Shown: positions 44,984 through 58,110, counted from the first letter of the stretch. The stretch: 64,000 nucleotides of DNA from Perilla frutescens (GCA_026008535.1 BRKX01000001.1:74226317-74290316), one strand, 5' to 3'. A program made the numbers and translations. The notes: generated from the letters alone by a model not told the origin.

Positions 44984-46224
44984 TAATCACATCACAAATT
45001 ACAAAATCAAAATCACGGAGAATACGAGTTGTTAAGATTTAACTAACCTCAGAAAATTCGTCTCTCAACTCGTCTCTTTTGGCGTGATGAAATGGCGCAG
45101 CTCAAAATGGTGGGAAACTCTCTCTCTCTCTCATATTTTGATTTTTGAGCAATTTCACCTATTTAAAAACAATTATATATAGTAATTGATTTTAATGAGA
45201 CTTTGTATAAAAAAAAACTTTATATTTATTTTTATTAATATACTTCGATCTTTTGATTAATATTTTAACAGTCGTATATAATAGATTGAAAATGTAATCT
45301 CTTTACAATAATTAAAATTCATGTCATTGTATTAATTAAAATAATCAATTGGAAACCAATAAATTAAAAATCATTACACAAATGCCAAAATAGAGATGTT
45401 TAGGAAATTTAAATGTTCTGCCACCCAATTATATTTCAAATGTATTCACAAGAATTTGTTTTTTATACATCTTTTGATTTCATAAATTAGATGTAAGGCC
45501 TAGCAATTAAGTTTGTTAATTATTAATAGTATGAAAATATGTATCTAATGGCATGTGCCTTCTCTCGTAGGCAATCTCAATATACTTGCTCAAGAGTCAA
45601 GAAAGATAGTGTAACCGACTTGTTTTCTCTAATGTTCAGATTTCAGGTTGAATATTATATGGATAAATTAAATATTTTTTTTTCAAGCACGAGTTCGAAA
45701 ATGTAAATTATACGAGCTTTTTTCAGCATTTAAACTTAAGCTCGATTAATAAACTTTCGTGTATTTCACAAGTGAAGTTGAATCCGAATTCGAGCATGGC
45801 AAATATTTGTCAAGTCGGGCTCGAACAAAAAAAGAAGAAGAAGCTCAAACCGAGCTTGGTGTACATCAAGGTATTCGGTTCGGGTTCGGTTTGTTTACAA
45901 ACCTAACTATTCTAAGACAAAATAAGAAAGACGGAAAAAAATTTATGTAATTTCCCCAAGATTTTCTAATATTGCCGTTTCTCGTCTCTGACTCGCAGGA
46001 TACAAGGTAACTCATGCTACAATTTACAGCACTGAATTGGGAAAAAAAATCAAAGAATTCCCACAAGATTACACAGTTCAATTTCTCAGCTTGAATCTAG
46101 GGAGCATTCAGTTGCTGGAAGAGCAAAACGCGCGGCTGAATCCGTGAATGGCCGCGGACGAGATACCGGTCAGAATGCATGAGTTGCGGTGTTCATCGTG
46201 CACGATTGCTACTCCGATGAAGAG
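44984..46224. other. Spacer, including TCGAGCTCGA-type repeat copy 3
   Basis: A short (CT)n is at 45118-45132. A clustered TCGAGC/GCTCGA repeat is at about 45660-45900. The 3' UTR of the DnaJ gene begins near the right end. No coding exon recognised. Confidence 0.45.
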
Positions 46225-49200
46225 TTATAAGTTGTCTTTAAACCATTTTATAGCTCCATTAGCAATAGACCTGCAAACAGAATCTTCTCTTTAATTTGAA
46301 ATCTTGCAGGCAAATAATGTGCAATGATGAAGGAAGAAGGTAATACATGAATGTGATCAAAAGAATAGTAAATGTAAGTGAGAGAAACAGCAAAAGAAAC
46401 TAGAAGAAAAAATATCAAATTATCCCATGGTAACAAATTTCCAGACAGCATATTTGGATCAGCAAGAACTGAAGAAAGAGAATCTCAAACGTTGAATTGG
46501 AAGAAATGAAATATCAAATTTTGAGTTGGAGTTCTCTATTGCATGAATGATATGCTTTGTGGATCAATGTGGAAATGAGTATAAATCAAGTGTAGCTCAA
46601 CAACTCCAGCAAAAAAATTTAAGAAAATAAGAGGAAAAAAGAATGTACCCGGCAAAATCTTTCAACTTCTTCCACGGGTCATCTTCATCTTCCGATTCAT
46701 CTTTGTTTTCCGTGATTGGACTTGTTTCAACTTCTGTATTTTCATCTGCAAAGCAGATATCAGATTAGGCATCAATATTAGATACAAAACTGAAATTCCT
46801 GTCGAGCATAACGACCTCTTCTTGTAGATGTTGGCAATACATAGGGAAACTTACATAATGGTACAAACTGAAAACACTAACTAGATTTTGCAACACATGT
46901 TCGAGAGTTGGATAGTCATAACCAGCCGAATGTTCCTACTCACCAGGTTGTTGAACTTTGGGGCGAGTTCTTGTACGGCTGGCAGGGGCGCTACCAAGAG
47001 AAGCGAGCTCCTCGAGTAGTTCACGTTCTTTTGCACTGAAGGAATATATTAAAGTATATTAAGTCTAATGAAACCATGAGGAATATTAATGATCACTGTT
47101 AAGAGAAATTGAAAGGCCTTTTGACTTACCTGATGCGCTTTGGTATGCTAACTTTAACTGTGAATAGATGGTCTCCACGTATTGATGGCCGGTTTAGTTT
47201 AGGAGCACCTTTTCTTGCCAAGACAAGCACATCTCCGGGTTGAGTACCTGGAGGAACCTGCAGATCCGTCATTCCTTCAACCGTCTTAACCTGTTTCAGA
47301 TACCAGGCATCAACATTTCGTCATGGTGACATCAAAGTGAAATAGCATGAATATTTCACAGCATAATAGTCTGTAATGTTTATCTTGTCGTTCCTTTCCA
47401 CTTCTTGGGGTTAAATTTCACATATCTTCATTTTTTACAACTGACAAAGATGATCTCATACATGTACCACGGAATTGTAAATAACCAAACATCAGAGAGG
47501 TGGCAGGTTTTAGAAGAAAGATTTAGGTGATATCATAAAGATTAAGAAAAGTAACATATTTCCAAAAGGCAGGATAAGATATGAATGAGAAAACTAGAAT
47601 GATCCAGACAAGCCACCAACAAATGTCTAAAGCCTCCATTAGAATCTTTTGGAAGTTATATTTTGATAGCAAGGAATATAGGAATACTTCATTTTTCCTA
47701 GCTTGCAAAAGATTATTACAGCCCTGAATGTATACTTTGACTACTCAAAGGAGTTATTGAAAATGGTGTGCCATGACTACCAAAACTGTTACATAAATTA
47801 GAAAGCAGAGCCTAAGCTAAAAATATTAACAGTTCCGAAATGGTTAGTGCCAAAAAGTTTGAACGATTACAAGCCAAACATCTGAGACATCTGCACTTGA
47901 AAGGATAAATGCAGGGAAGTTGAAAACAATGAGCCAGTGAAAATACATGGAAATATGAACAAGATCCAAGAGCAGGTGTACCTTTGTAACAGTACCCAAT
48001 ATGGCATCCAGATAGCTGATTGAAATAGTAGAACAGAGATTTATGCCATCTCTTTGAATCTCAGGTATCTCTTCAATGTCAAGATACACAAAAAGATCTC
48101 CAGCTAGACCCCTGTGAAGAAAAGAAAAATGAACCTCTATGCCGCAAGAATGTCAAATACAGCATTCTATCGTATCATTTCATGGACTGGTTCTTGTAGA
48201 AGATCCTGTGATTAATTTTTTTCATGCCAATATTCTATCTCTTATACAAAAAATGACCTTATCAGCAGGAACACTATATTGTAACACTTTTGGCATCACC
48301 GGGTTTTCTACAATTAATCACATGGGTAGATCGGAGAATATTAATATGGAGAAAGAGCAGAAGAACAGTGTATCACATACCCTTTTGGTCCAGCATCACC
48401 CTCTCCTGCAACTCTAAGAATACTGCCCTTGCTCACACCAGGAGGAATTTTGACTTTGATATCTTTTCTAACTCGTATACGGCCAGCACCAGAACATTTA
48501 CGACACGATTCAGATATCATCTCACCATCCCCGCCACAATTTGGACATATAGAAACCTAAGTTAACCATCATGCAAATGCATTTTTTAACTAATTTATCA
48601 GAATGAATTGGTTAAAAGAGTTTCTTAACATGAGGTGAACATCGATGCCTCAATCCACTACCGGCAAGAAATTGAAAGCATAGAAGCTTTAGGAAAAAAA
48701 GAATAAAATTCACTAAGAAGAGTAATTTACATATCAGACACTGATACCTGTCAACCCAGTAAGTAAGACAAATAGACAATAAATTCTTATATGAATCCCC
48801 CATGGACCCGTGCTCATATCAGTGCATTAGCAAGCACAAATTATGTATAGTTTTACAAGAATAACAAGAGAACTTGCAAGAAATTCAATAGAAAATTAAT
48901 TTATAAACGGTGTTCAGGAGTCTGATTATAACTACATTTCTTTTCTCCTCTATCGGTAGCCATTGTTCAACAATGATAGTGCACAATCTTAAATATTTTT
49001 TGTGTCATAAATGTCATAACCATAGAGATTAAGGTTTAATAGACAATATAGACAAGTACCTGGGAAAACATGCCAAAAGGTGTTTGCTCGGTTCTCATGA
49101 CTTGACCTCTGCCACCACATGTTGAGCAAATTCTCATTTTGGAGCCTACTTTTGCTCCAGTACCGGCACAAACATCACATGTTTCAAGATGGGAGAGCTC

Positions 49201-51443
49201 AAACTCCTTCTCAGCCCCAAATATAGCCGCAGAAAATTCCAATGTCATATCATAACTGCCATTGTGAGTTATGAGTCAGATTGATGAATCTAAAAGCTCT
49301 CAATATTCTGAGTGCAGCAGAAGATATCTCTGAATAGCAGTATTCCAAAATTAGAGTGCTATAAGACCATGCTCGCGTGTGAGAAAAAAAGAGAGAGAGA
49401 GAAGAAAAAAGCAAACCACCCTAAAATTTTTATATCAGACTAAAAACATTACAGGAAAATTAAATCCTTCAAAAAACATAGACCAGTAGATGACTAGATG
49501 AGTTTAACTCAGTCATTAATGCACATGAACAGGCATGTCATAGAACATTATATTGAAATATGACTCACCGGAGATCTTCACCTTTGGAAACAGTACTGCG
49601 ACGAGATGTACCAAATCCAGCTCCATCCATTCCAGAGAACCCGCCACCCATACTAGACCCAAAAAATGCCTCAAAGAGATCAAATGGGTTTGTCGCCTAT
49701 AGGACCAGATATGTAAGTCAACACAGCATAGACCAATGTATCATGGCATAAATATTTCTTACAAATCACCAATGATAACTATTGCAAATAGATTATTAAG
49801 CTAAATAAACTACAGTGTTGGTGGTTTTATGTGTGCGGAATTATATTTGTGGGTTCAACACATAAAAGACCAACTTACATAAGACCATCTTTGTATAACA
49901 ATCATATAACTGCACTACAACTTGTTGATATGATTAACAAAATGAGCAATTAAGTCCAGAAACATTTTCTATCTTAATCTAATGCAGAAATTATCAGAAT
50001 AATGGATCCATTCCAGATAAAATCCAAAAACACCGAAGTAAGTAACAATAGCATAGCATCTTTAATACTACCATAGGGTGTTTCATCTTGCTCTTTCCTC
50101 TACATCTTATAATAAACTTCCCAAGACACACACACACACACACACACAAAGAACAACAACAGAAGAAAACAAAAGAGACAAAGGCTGGAGAAATTTGGCA
50201 ATACCGTGTAACCAGCACCTCCGCCTACAGCACTCTTCACTCCAGCTTCACCATATTGATCGTATAAAGCTCTCTTTTTGTCATCTGATAGTACCTGACA
50301 ATATTGTACTTTAGAATTCTCAAATAATAAACGTACACATACTGCATATGGACAAATTATCTTTAATGTACTCGTGTAACTCATCTCCAACCATCAGAAT
50401 GACGATTCTTCAACTTCAACAAACATTTAGGACATTACAAAATTAATATCACAAAGAGCGCATTGCCGAGCAACAAAAAAGAAAAAGAACAGCGGAAGTG
50501 AGGGATACCCTAATAATTCGATAAGAATTGAAATACAAAAATGCACAGAGGCTAAAGGAGATATCAACCATCAATGATCATTCAGTAAAGCAACCAAAAG
50601 AAGCTAAAAGGGAATTGCAAGACAAAGATGCCAAATGCTCTTACAGCGAGAGGTACTAAAGATATAATAAATGCCTACCAAATTAGAAACTTGAAAGTTG
50701 GAATATGCAAGTAAATACATCTCCAAACAATAACCGAACCACAATCCATAGTAAAATTATAGGAAACAAAAGGTGACCTCATTTCAAAAGGTGATCATCA
50801 TCAATCAATAATCATTCTAGTCGCCTCCTACGCTTACCTCGTACGCCGCACTGATCTCCTTGAATTTATCAGTAGCTCCAGGCTCTTTGTTGACATCAGG
50901 ATGGTACTAAAGGCAAAGCGGAAAACGGCCATTGTCAATTCTTAAACGAAGGCATCTAATCAAAACATAATTACGTTTCCTAAACGAGCAAGTTATCAAG
51001 AACGTAATCGAACCATTAAAGTTACACAATCAACCTCAACACAACAACAGACGCCTTCACATAGCATCACAAAATCTATCAAACTGAGAACCAACCCAAA
51101 AATCCCATCTTCCTCGTACCTGCCTAGCTAGCTTTCTATAAGCAGCCTTAATCTCCTTGCTATTAGCAGATTTCGGCACTCCCAGAGTGGAGTAGTAATC
51201 GGCGGCAGCAACCACCACTGCTCTCCCAAACCTCCGCGCAGATATTTTCTTGTTCGATTGCGCAGCAGACGACACGGAAACTTGCAGAAATTTCTTGCTG
51301 CCCCACATTGGGGCCCCGCCCGTGAAGAAACAAGACGAAGAAGAAGGGAGCAAACTGCTCTGCCTTTGGGGCGTTAAGCTCAAAGAAGACGGAAAAAACA
51401 GCGCCGGTGAGGTGGCGGTCGCGGCGGCGGTGGCGGAGGCCAT
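46225..51443 (-). CDS. Chloroplast DnaJ/Hsp40 co-chaperone, type I (DJA5/DJA6-like), 11 exons
   Basis: Exons, in order of translation: 51120-51443, 50838-50906, 50205-50294, 49569-49696, 49060-49255, 48381-48556, 47982-48111, 47130-47290, 46944-47035, 46649-46745, 46225-46270. They total 1509 bases and 502 residues, all junctions GT-AG with consistent phases. Residues 1 to about 78 are a Ser/Ala/Thr-rich plastid transit peptide. The J domain starts DYYSTLGV (82-89), with YHPD at 109-112 starting exon 2. A Gly/Phe linker (NPFDLFEAFFGSSMGGGF) follows, then four zinc repeats (CDVCAGTG, CSTCGGRG, CPNCGGDG, CRKCSGAG), the substrate-binding region (GLAGDLFVYLDIEE) and an acidic tail ending KWFKDNL. 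The protein stimulates plastid Hsp70 and binds unfolded clients. Arabidopsis DJA5/DJA6 were linked to iron supply for plastid Fe-S assembly. MASATAAATA is taken as the start. An in-frame ATG nine codons upstream is possible but lies in leader-like sequence. Confidence 0.95.
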
Positions 51444-51895
51444 TGTAGAGTAGTTCTGGAGAATGCCCACAGATTCTTCGGAGAAAATCTGAAGAAATCG
51501 TCGGAAATTTTTGGACTAACGGAATGTGTTCGATGAAAGTTCTGAGAGAATGTGGAGAATTTTAGGATTTTTTTTCATCCCTTTTTATTAATTTTCGAGT
51601 TTCAGCTAAAGCAAGTTGGCTATCGAGATTTTCCAATTTTGATTAATCCATTTTTTATTTATTTATTTTATTTATTTTGCTTTTAGCCCTTTTTTTGTGT
51701 GGGCGTGGAGAAATGTAGAAATGAAAAAAAGTTGTGGTGTGACGCGCCTCTGCGTCATTTTACACCACGTTTTGTAAATGGTACAACATTTCTTTGCGTG
51801 TTGTACAATCACCTAAATTTGATTATTGTGGGTATTATGTCTCGTAGCTTATTGTCTATTCAAATATATCATTTTTAAAATGCTAGAAGTATAAG
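51444..51895. other. DnaJ gene promoter and spacer
   Basis: No TATA box stands out. Around 51737-51765 is TGACGCGCCTCTGCGTCA, a near-palindrome. Confidence 0.4.
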
Positions 51896-52060
51896 TAAAT
51901 CGAGCCTGCTGACTGGGTGAAAATTCAAAATCGAATTAAGTCGAGCTCAAACTTATCGAGTTTGCTATCGAGTCGAGCTAGAGAAATCAAAGCTCAAGCT
52001 TCGAGTATTCTTATCGAGCTCGAGCTCAATACAGTTAATACTCGACTCGATTATGCTGGA
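51895..52060. repeat. Dispersed TCGAGCTCGA-type repeat, copy 4
   Basis: Dense GTCGAGCTC, TCGAGTCGAGCT and TATCGAGCTCGAGCTC words, as at 20.6 and 59.1 kb. Confidence 0.6.
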
Positions 52061-52282
52061 TTACACCCCAGCACAACACAACCTCAAATACTGGAATCTC
52101 AAATTTGATATGAACTTAAATGTATACATCTTTGGGAACAAATTCTAGGAAAAATGGCCTCCAACTCACACAACTTATATATTGCATATATAATCTCTGT
52201 GTTGAACATTACTGCAAGAAACATATGTAAAAAGCTAGAAGCAGAGCTGGAACACGAGGATCGGCATCAATTTTCGATAAAA

Positions 52283-53912
52283 TCAGAATACATCGGGATG
52301 GAAATGTCCAGGAATGGAGCTGCTCTGCTGAGCCTGGCGCAGATGCATTGTCAAGGCATAGTTGCTCACCTGCAAAGTTGGGAAAAAGTTCGATTTTTTC
52401 AGGCATTTGAGCACGAGTTTTACAGTTTGTTCGTGTCTATTCAAAAACATTACGAGTTGAGTGAGTAACCTCAAGTGTTCGCAGCTGTTCCTGATATTGA
52501 GCAAGCAACTGCTTCAGTTGTTGAGCCTCAGCGTTCCTCTCATCGTACTCCTTTTGACGTTCATGCTGGATAGACACTGCACGTTTGAGGATGGCATTGT
52601 CTTTAAGAAGTGCTTCGATTTGTTCCTTCAGCATCATATTTTCCTGATAAATTGGAAGCGCGATAGAAAGCATGTAAACATCACCAAGCATGTGCATTAA
52701 TAAGGCTCAATATATTCAACTAGGGCTATAGATTTGCATCAATATCGACACCAATGCACATCTCCGGTGTTTATTTAACATCAGAATAACACCTCCCCCC
52801 CATAAAAAGGCTGACCTTGTGAAAAACTTCGGCTACCTTACCACCAGTCTGAGCACTGATGGATTTCTCCAAACTCTCTAACACACGTGCTGCCCGAGAC
52901 TTAGCATCATCTATGCTGGTGGCACTCATCATCTCCTTCACAATCAAGTCCACCCATGCTGCACCATCTGCCGGCAGGTTGTTTTGGAGTTGAGGCTCCC
53001 CGGAAGGAGTCGCAGCTGCATCTATTGGTGTAGAGTCTGCCAACCAAATAGAAACACATCTATCATGTTTTTTAAAAAGTTGAACAGTAACCAAGAACTA
53101 CCAAGACGAAGACGAACTATTAACAATATGGACATGAGCACATCCATTAATTTTTAGAAAAGAGCATCACTTGTTCTCCTAATGAAGAAAGAGTGGACTG
53201 CAAAGACATACTTTTTTCTATATTTATTTTCTCTTCAGCAGGTAAGCCCGTCTCCTGCGACGCAGATTCAAGATGAAGCTCATTGAGCCAATTGATAGCA
53301 GAATCTATATCATTGCCAGCCTCTTCTAATGCCTTCTGAAGTAGCTGGAAAAAGGTTTTAAAATATGATCAGTTTCTACCTACATTCAAGAGATTTCAGA
53401 TTAAACTAAGCAAACTCCACCAATTAGATACAGGAACATTATCCAACAAAAACAGAACACAAAGATGAAAAAAAAATCCACGAAACTAACATATTAACAA
53501 GAGCAAAATCATTCCTTCATGAATCACGTCAGCATAAACATAGCACTAATAGATTGAGCCTGCATTTTACAACAACAAATTACAAATCCAAAAATCAGCA
53601 TTCAAAAACCATTAACAATCAATCGGTTCTCCAGATAATCTAATATAAACTCATACGAAATTCAGATGATTAACGCAGCACACAAGAGCGTAACCCTAAA
53701 CTTCATCAATCTAATACCTGAATTTCCATATTGGGGAACGAAGCCTTGAGTTGATCAACCGGACTCGGCTGAACGGGCGGCGAGTAAGCGAACCGTCCCG
53801 GCGAAGCGTACCGGAACTTCTTGTAAGCCGGCGGAGAAGATGACGCCGGCGATCCACCCGCCGATTCCAGGTCCTCGAAGAACGATCGCTTCCCGCAAAC
53901 AATTGCAGACAT
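52283..53912 (-). CDS. CUE-domain protein (ubiquitin-system component), 5 exons
   Basis: Exons, in order of translation: 53718-53912, 53212-53344, 52816-53036, 52470-52643, 52283-52369. They total 810 bases and 269 residues. Start MSAIVCGKRSFFEDL, end SIPGHFHPDVF. A CUE-type ubiquitin-binding helix bundle spans about 51-92 (PVDQLKASFPNMEIQ, then LLQKALEEAGNDIDSAINWL across intron 1), with the MEIQ position in place of the usual MFP-like turn. A helical middle region follows (WVDLIVKEMMSATSIDDAK), then a coiled coil in exon 4 (ENMMLKEQIEALLKDNAIL, QQLKQLLAQYQEQLRTLE). This matches Arabidopsis proteins such as At5g32440, whose role is not defined. The start is chosen over an in-frame ATG five codons upstream because the family begins MSA(I/V)VCGKR. 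The gene looks intact. Confidence 0.9.
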
Positions 53913-54092
53913 TATTACACACAACAAATCGATCGAAATTCACAAAATCGAAAATAATCCCCGCTTCTTATCAATCCAATTCGATAAAATTAGGGTTAGG
54001 GTTGCTCGAGGGGAGCGATGGATAATGATAAAGGCTTTATCCTTTTTTTGCACCTGCTTTTCCGAAATGTGGCGATGGTGATGGTGGTGGGG

Positions 54093-54100
54093 TATTTATA
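54093..54100 (-). promoter_or_regulatory. TATA box of the CUE-domain gene
   Basis: TATAAATA on the minus strand, in CTCTATAAATACCCC, about 180 bp upstream of the ATG. Confidence 0.6.
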
Positions 54101-54249
54101 GAGGTGCGGATTAGGCGGTGGTCGGCGGCCCCAAATTTTTTATTTTTTTGAATTTGTTTGTTTTGGTTAACGGCACGCGATCTGTTGCGCGTCAAACAAG
54201 TTTTAAATTATTTGAATAAAAATATAGCATTTCTACAAAAATATATCCG

Positions 54250-55200
54250 TGATCTCGAATTTTTTCACCTCCTCCCACGGCAATTAGGGATGGCAATTCA
54301 GACTGCCTGGTCCGATAGGATCGGACCAAGTGAAAAAATCAACCCTAGCAGGGCCGGCTCGAAAGGCGGGCCATCACTCGGGCTTTGTGTATTTTTGCTT
54401 TTTGGTCCGTTTGGACCGGGATGGATCGAAATTATTTCGGGACTACTTTTTTTTCCCAGTTCGGGCTGAAATTACCACCCCTGACGACAATGTAGTGCTT
54501 TTAATCATTCAGCATCGGATTTTCCCCCACCCGGTATGTCGGTTTATAATTATGTTGTTCTCGATTTTTTTTCACCTCCTACTATATAAACGGCAATTCA
54601 GGCCGCTCGGCCCGATCCCATAGGACCAAGTTAAAAAATCAAGTATAGCAAGGCCGGTCCGAAAAGCGGGCCGAGTCGGGCCATCGCTCAAGCTTTGTGT
54701 ATTTTTACTTTTTGGCCCGTTTGGACTAAGCCGATTGAAATTATTTCGGGCCTTCTTTTTACCCCACCTAGCCCGGGCCAAAATTACCACCCGTTACGAC
54801 AAGGTTGTGATTTTAATCACATAGCATCGGATTTTCCCCCACGCAGCATGTCAGTTTATAATTATGTTGGTCTCGATTTTTTTCCACCTCCGGCTATATA
54901 AACGGCAATTAGGGATGATAATTCAGGCCGACGCTCGGCCTGATCTCATTGGACCAAGTGAAAAAATCAAGTATAGCAAGGTCAGCCCGAAGAGGCGGGC
55001 CGGGTCGGGCCGCCACTCGAGCTTTTTGTATTTTTTTTACTTTTTGGCCCGTTTGGACCAGGTCGGGTTGAAATTATTTCAGGCCTTCTTTTTTCCCCAG
55101 CCCGGGCCGAAATTACCACCCCTGAAGACAAGGTTGTGATTTTAATCACGTAGCATCGAATTCCCCCCCCACCCGGTATGCCGGTTTATAAATCGGCGCG
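54250..55200. repeat. Tandem array, about 3 units of 306-312 bp
   Basis: Units start at CTCGA(A/T)TTTTTTTCACCTCC near 54254, 54560 and 54872. Each then has ACGGCAATT(C/A), GGCCGAT-type words, GTGAAAAAATCAA, AGCAAGGCCGG, GGCGGGCC, TTTGTGTATTTTTACTTTTT, GGCCCGTTTGGACC, GAAATTATTTCGGGCC, AAATTACCACCC and GACAAGGTTGTGATTTTAAT. GC-rich patches alternate with poly-T. Several overlapping ORFs across it are artefacts. It lies upstream of the CUE gene. Confidence 0.9.
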
Positions 55201-56013
55201 AGCCGATCCAATTTGTGGTCCATTTGCAATTAGAGCCCAATCCAGCCCTAAAATCATGCGGGATGAGCCGAGCTCATTTTGACAGCTCTATGACACAATC
55301 AAAAGTAAATAAATTTGTTTCAATCAAACTGATACAATGTTATAGGAAAAATAGTGTGTGAATACAAGCTAGGCAAGAGTGAATCTCATAGATATAGCCA
55401 TGAGAAACTCTTCCATTGATGAGGAGCAATGGCTGTGCAATTTCCTAACAGACTAGTCGTGCAACGACTCCTCGTTGCAACGTCGGTAGCCTTCCTCAGA
55501 GCGCAGCTCGCTCTAAAACATACACCAGCAGCATCACAGCTCCAGCCATCGGCTTCAAACATGTCCGTAGAACAACTCAAGTCGAGTTCTGATTGCAGAA
55601 AAAAAAAACCACGAGATTATGCAACTATAGATGATGCATTGCATATGAATTTGAGCTAATGATGCCATGCTCAGATTTGATCAGCACTGCTTTCGGTTTT
55701 TCAGTGTTCGGACATGTAAAAAAATCGGGTTATCTAAGAGAGAGCTCGAGGCACTACACGTGCAGGGAGGTTCCACGAGTGTTAACGTGTAAACCAGCAA
55801 GCGAGCACACATATACCAAACAAGAAATGACTCTCACTTTCAAGAATCAATGATGTGATGTTTTGCACAATCAAGTATGAAACCTTATCCAATTCATGAT
55901 CTTCAATAAGAGGGCATAGTGATGAAAGCAAACAAAGTCAACATCAGTCGTTGGAGCAAGACTTTTTACGCGTGAAATGGCAGCATAATATGATCTAACT
56001 ATAATTGCACACA
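55201..56013. other. 3' flank of the adenine phosphoribosyltransferase gene
   Basis: A short open frame at 55429-55659 (76 codons, + strand) lies in a slightly GC-richer patch but has no homology I recognise. Otherwise non-coding. Confidence 0.4.
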
Positions 56014-58064
56014 TCACATCAAATGGAGAAAGTAAGAACTAGAGAGCTGCAGACTAATGAAGTACCAGACAACGGGATTTTGTTGACGAGGCTCCACCAG
56101 GATGTATAGCGGTTTTCCATCCAACCTGTTCCGTCCCTAGAAAAGATAAAAACGAAGTTCATGCTCATGCTCGATCAGCCTGTAAAAATAACAACAACAA
56201 AGTCGAGCTTTGGCCTATTTAAACCACCCGGGCTTATTGGATTTTTGTGATTGAAAATAGATTAGCTCTTCCAAGATTGTGGTGAATCACAGATTATGTT
56301 TAATAGTGCCATTCATTTTTCTGGCTAGCCGATAAAACAAATCATAACAAGAGCAACTAAATAAAGACTATCAAAAAGAGGCAAAAGCAAGATTTTAGGA
56401 GATTCAAAACAACTGCAACATAAGACTTATTTAAAAACAAGATTTGATTATATGAAATATTGTCATGGAATGGAGGATGCTGAGAGGCCTGTATGGATGA
56501 TGATGTTTATTACATACGAGAGTCGCTCGTTTGATTGTTACTATATCAAAGAAAATCGCAGGAAGTATTAGTGAAATATAGAACTTTACTCATTCAAAGT
56601 CAGAAGCAATTTTACAAGTCAAGTTTCAGAATTACCTCTACATCCGGCAATCCAATAACACATGCACACTCAACCACCTCGGCACCAGCTCGTTCTGGTC
56701 ATGAGTAAGAAACAATGTCAAATACGTTTTGAAGCAGGAAATTTAACTACAAAAATAGAAATGTAAAAGCCGAGCTTCAGCTCTGCACCTAAAAGCCTTA
56801 TGGCTGCAGACAGCGTCCCTCCGGTGGCTACTAAATCATCAATAACCAACGCGCGTTCTCCTTTTTTCACGGCCCCCACGTGCATTTCCAGACAGTCATT
56901 GCCGTATTCAAGCTCATACGACTCAGAAATGACCACACCTGGATCATATAAACTCATTAACTTCAAAACTGAACTTGCTATATGATCAATCATGTAGAAA
57001 TCAGGATTTTGGAAAATCCAATCATGACCTATAATTAACCACAGGTTTTATAAATGATCTATACTAATCTCTGCAACACAAAGACCCTCAAGAATGGACT
57101 GACCCTTGACCGCATTCGAGTTCTGGGATTGCATTTGGCCATTAAATTACGCTACATTAGGCTGTAATTCGACAAAACCTTAAGTCACAAGAACCGAGTT
57201 TACCCGGAAGCTTCCTCGGCTTACGCAAAGGAATAAATTTAGCACCAATCTCCAATGCAACAGCAGGAGCAAATATAAACCCTCTTGCTTCAACTCCTAC
57301 AGAAAAAAAAATGATTTGGCCTTTTGCAATTTCAGCAATTATTAACAAATATTCCATTATCATTCTGCACCTTTTGATTAATCAAAATGTAATTAAACTA
57401 TATCATATTAAATTCAATCCATAACATAAGGCAAACCTTCTCTAGATCTTACATATGATCCATACAGCTAATAAACACATAGTAGAATAAATAGTTTGTG
57501 GATTTATGAATGCGTTGATCACTACTTAGCTACTAACTTTGTCAAAAAAACTATTCTTTAAAAAAATATAATAAAAAAAAAAACCCCACAGAGGTGTTTA
57601 CAATTACATCAAGATCCTTAATATCACCAAAATGTAATAAAAATGCAGGGGGAATTAGACATTACCAGCAACAACAGAGATGCCCATGTTTTTGTATCTG
57701 TCTACAAATATATCAATAGTGTCCTTGAAAACCCTGTGATTAGAGACAAGTGATGTTATGTCTTGAAACATAATTCCTGAAAGGGAGAAAGAAAGAAAAA
57801 AAGACAAGAATTACACATTAGTACTATTACACAACTAAAGAACACAAATTCCCTCAAAAAATCAAGAACATGCACACAAATATCAAAAAAATATTGAGTC
57901 TTTTACACTAAAAATTTGCATGTGGGCAGAAAAAAAAAATCAAACCTTTTGAAAATCAAAACAAGAAAATAAGTACCTGGCTTTGGAAAGTTGGGCACAA
58001 CTCTAATTGCTTCTGAAATGCCTTGCAATCTTGGGTCACCCCTTAGTCCATTCTCTGCTGCAAA

Positions 58065-58067
<3 letters not shown>
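56014..58067 (-). CDS. APT: Adenine phosphoribosyltransferase, 6 exons
   Basis: Exons, in order of translation: 57977-58067, 57666-57776, 57204-57296, 56789-56938, 56636-56694, 56014-56136. They total 627 bases and 208 residues. The enzyme salvages adenine with PRPP to AMP. Plant isoforms also inactivate cytokinin bases. Seen: MFAAENGLRGDPRLQGISEA, VVPNFPKPG, GIMFQDITSL, VEARGFIFAPAVALEIGAKF, PLRKPRKLPG, SYELEYGNDCLEMH, the PRPP-binding LVIDDLVATGGT, and CVIGLPDVEGRNRLDGKPLY ending in ILVEPR. Junction phases agree. Oddity: the last exon runs about 17 codons past the usual VEPR-like end (QQNPVVWYFISLQLSSSYF and on) to a TGA at 56014-56016. A donor-like CTG|GTACTT lies in it, so the true end may be in another exon. 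The start ATG directly follows a (GA)n leader. Confidence 0.9.

Positions 58068-58107
<40 letters not shown>
58067..58107 (-). repeat. (GA)n tract ending at the APT start codon
   Basis: On the coding strand the GA repeat of about 20 units runs into the ATG itself (GAGAGAGATG). A second (AG)n lies at 58182-58200, in the same leader or promoter. Confidence 0.9.

Positions 58108-58110
<3 letters not shown>

Noticed and set aside
52154..52468. 104-codon plus-strand ORF
   Set aside because: It is antisense to the last exons of the CUE-domain gene, which have family homology and matching splice phases.
54158..55139. Several overlapping ORFs of 68-103 codons
   Set aside because: All are translations of the 306-312 bp tandem unit, on both strands and in different frames.
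55429..55659. 76-codon plus-strand ORF
   Set aside because: No recognised homology, an overlapping open frame on the other strand, and position in the APT 3' flank. Left as undetermined sequence.
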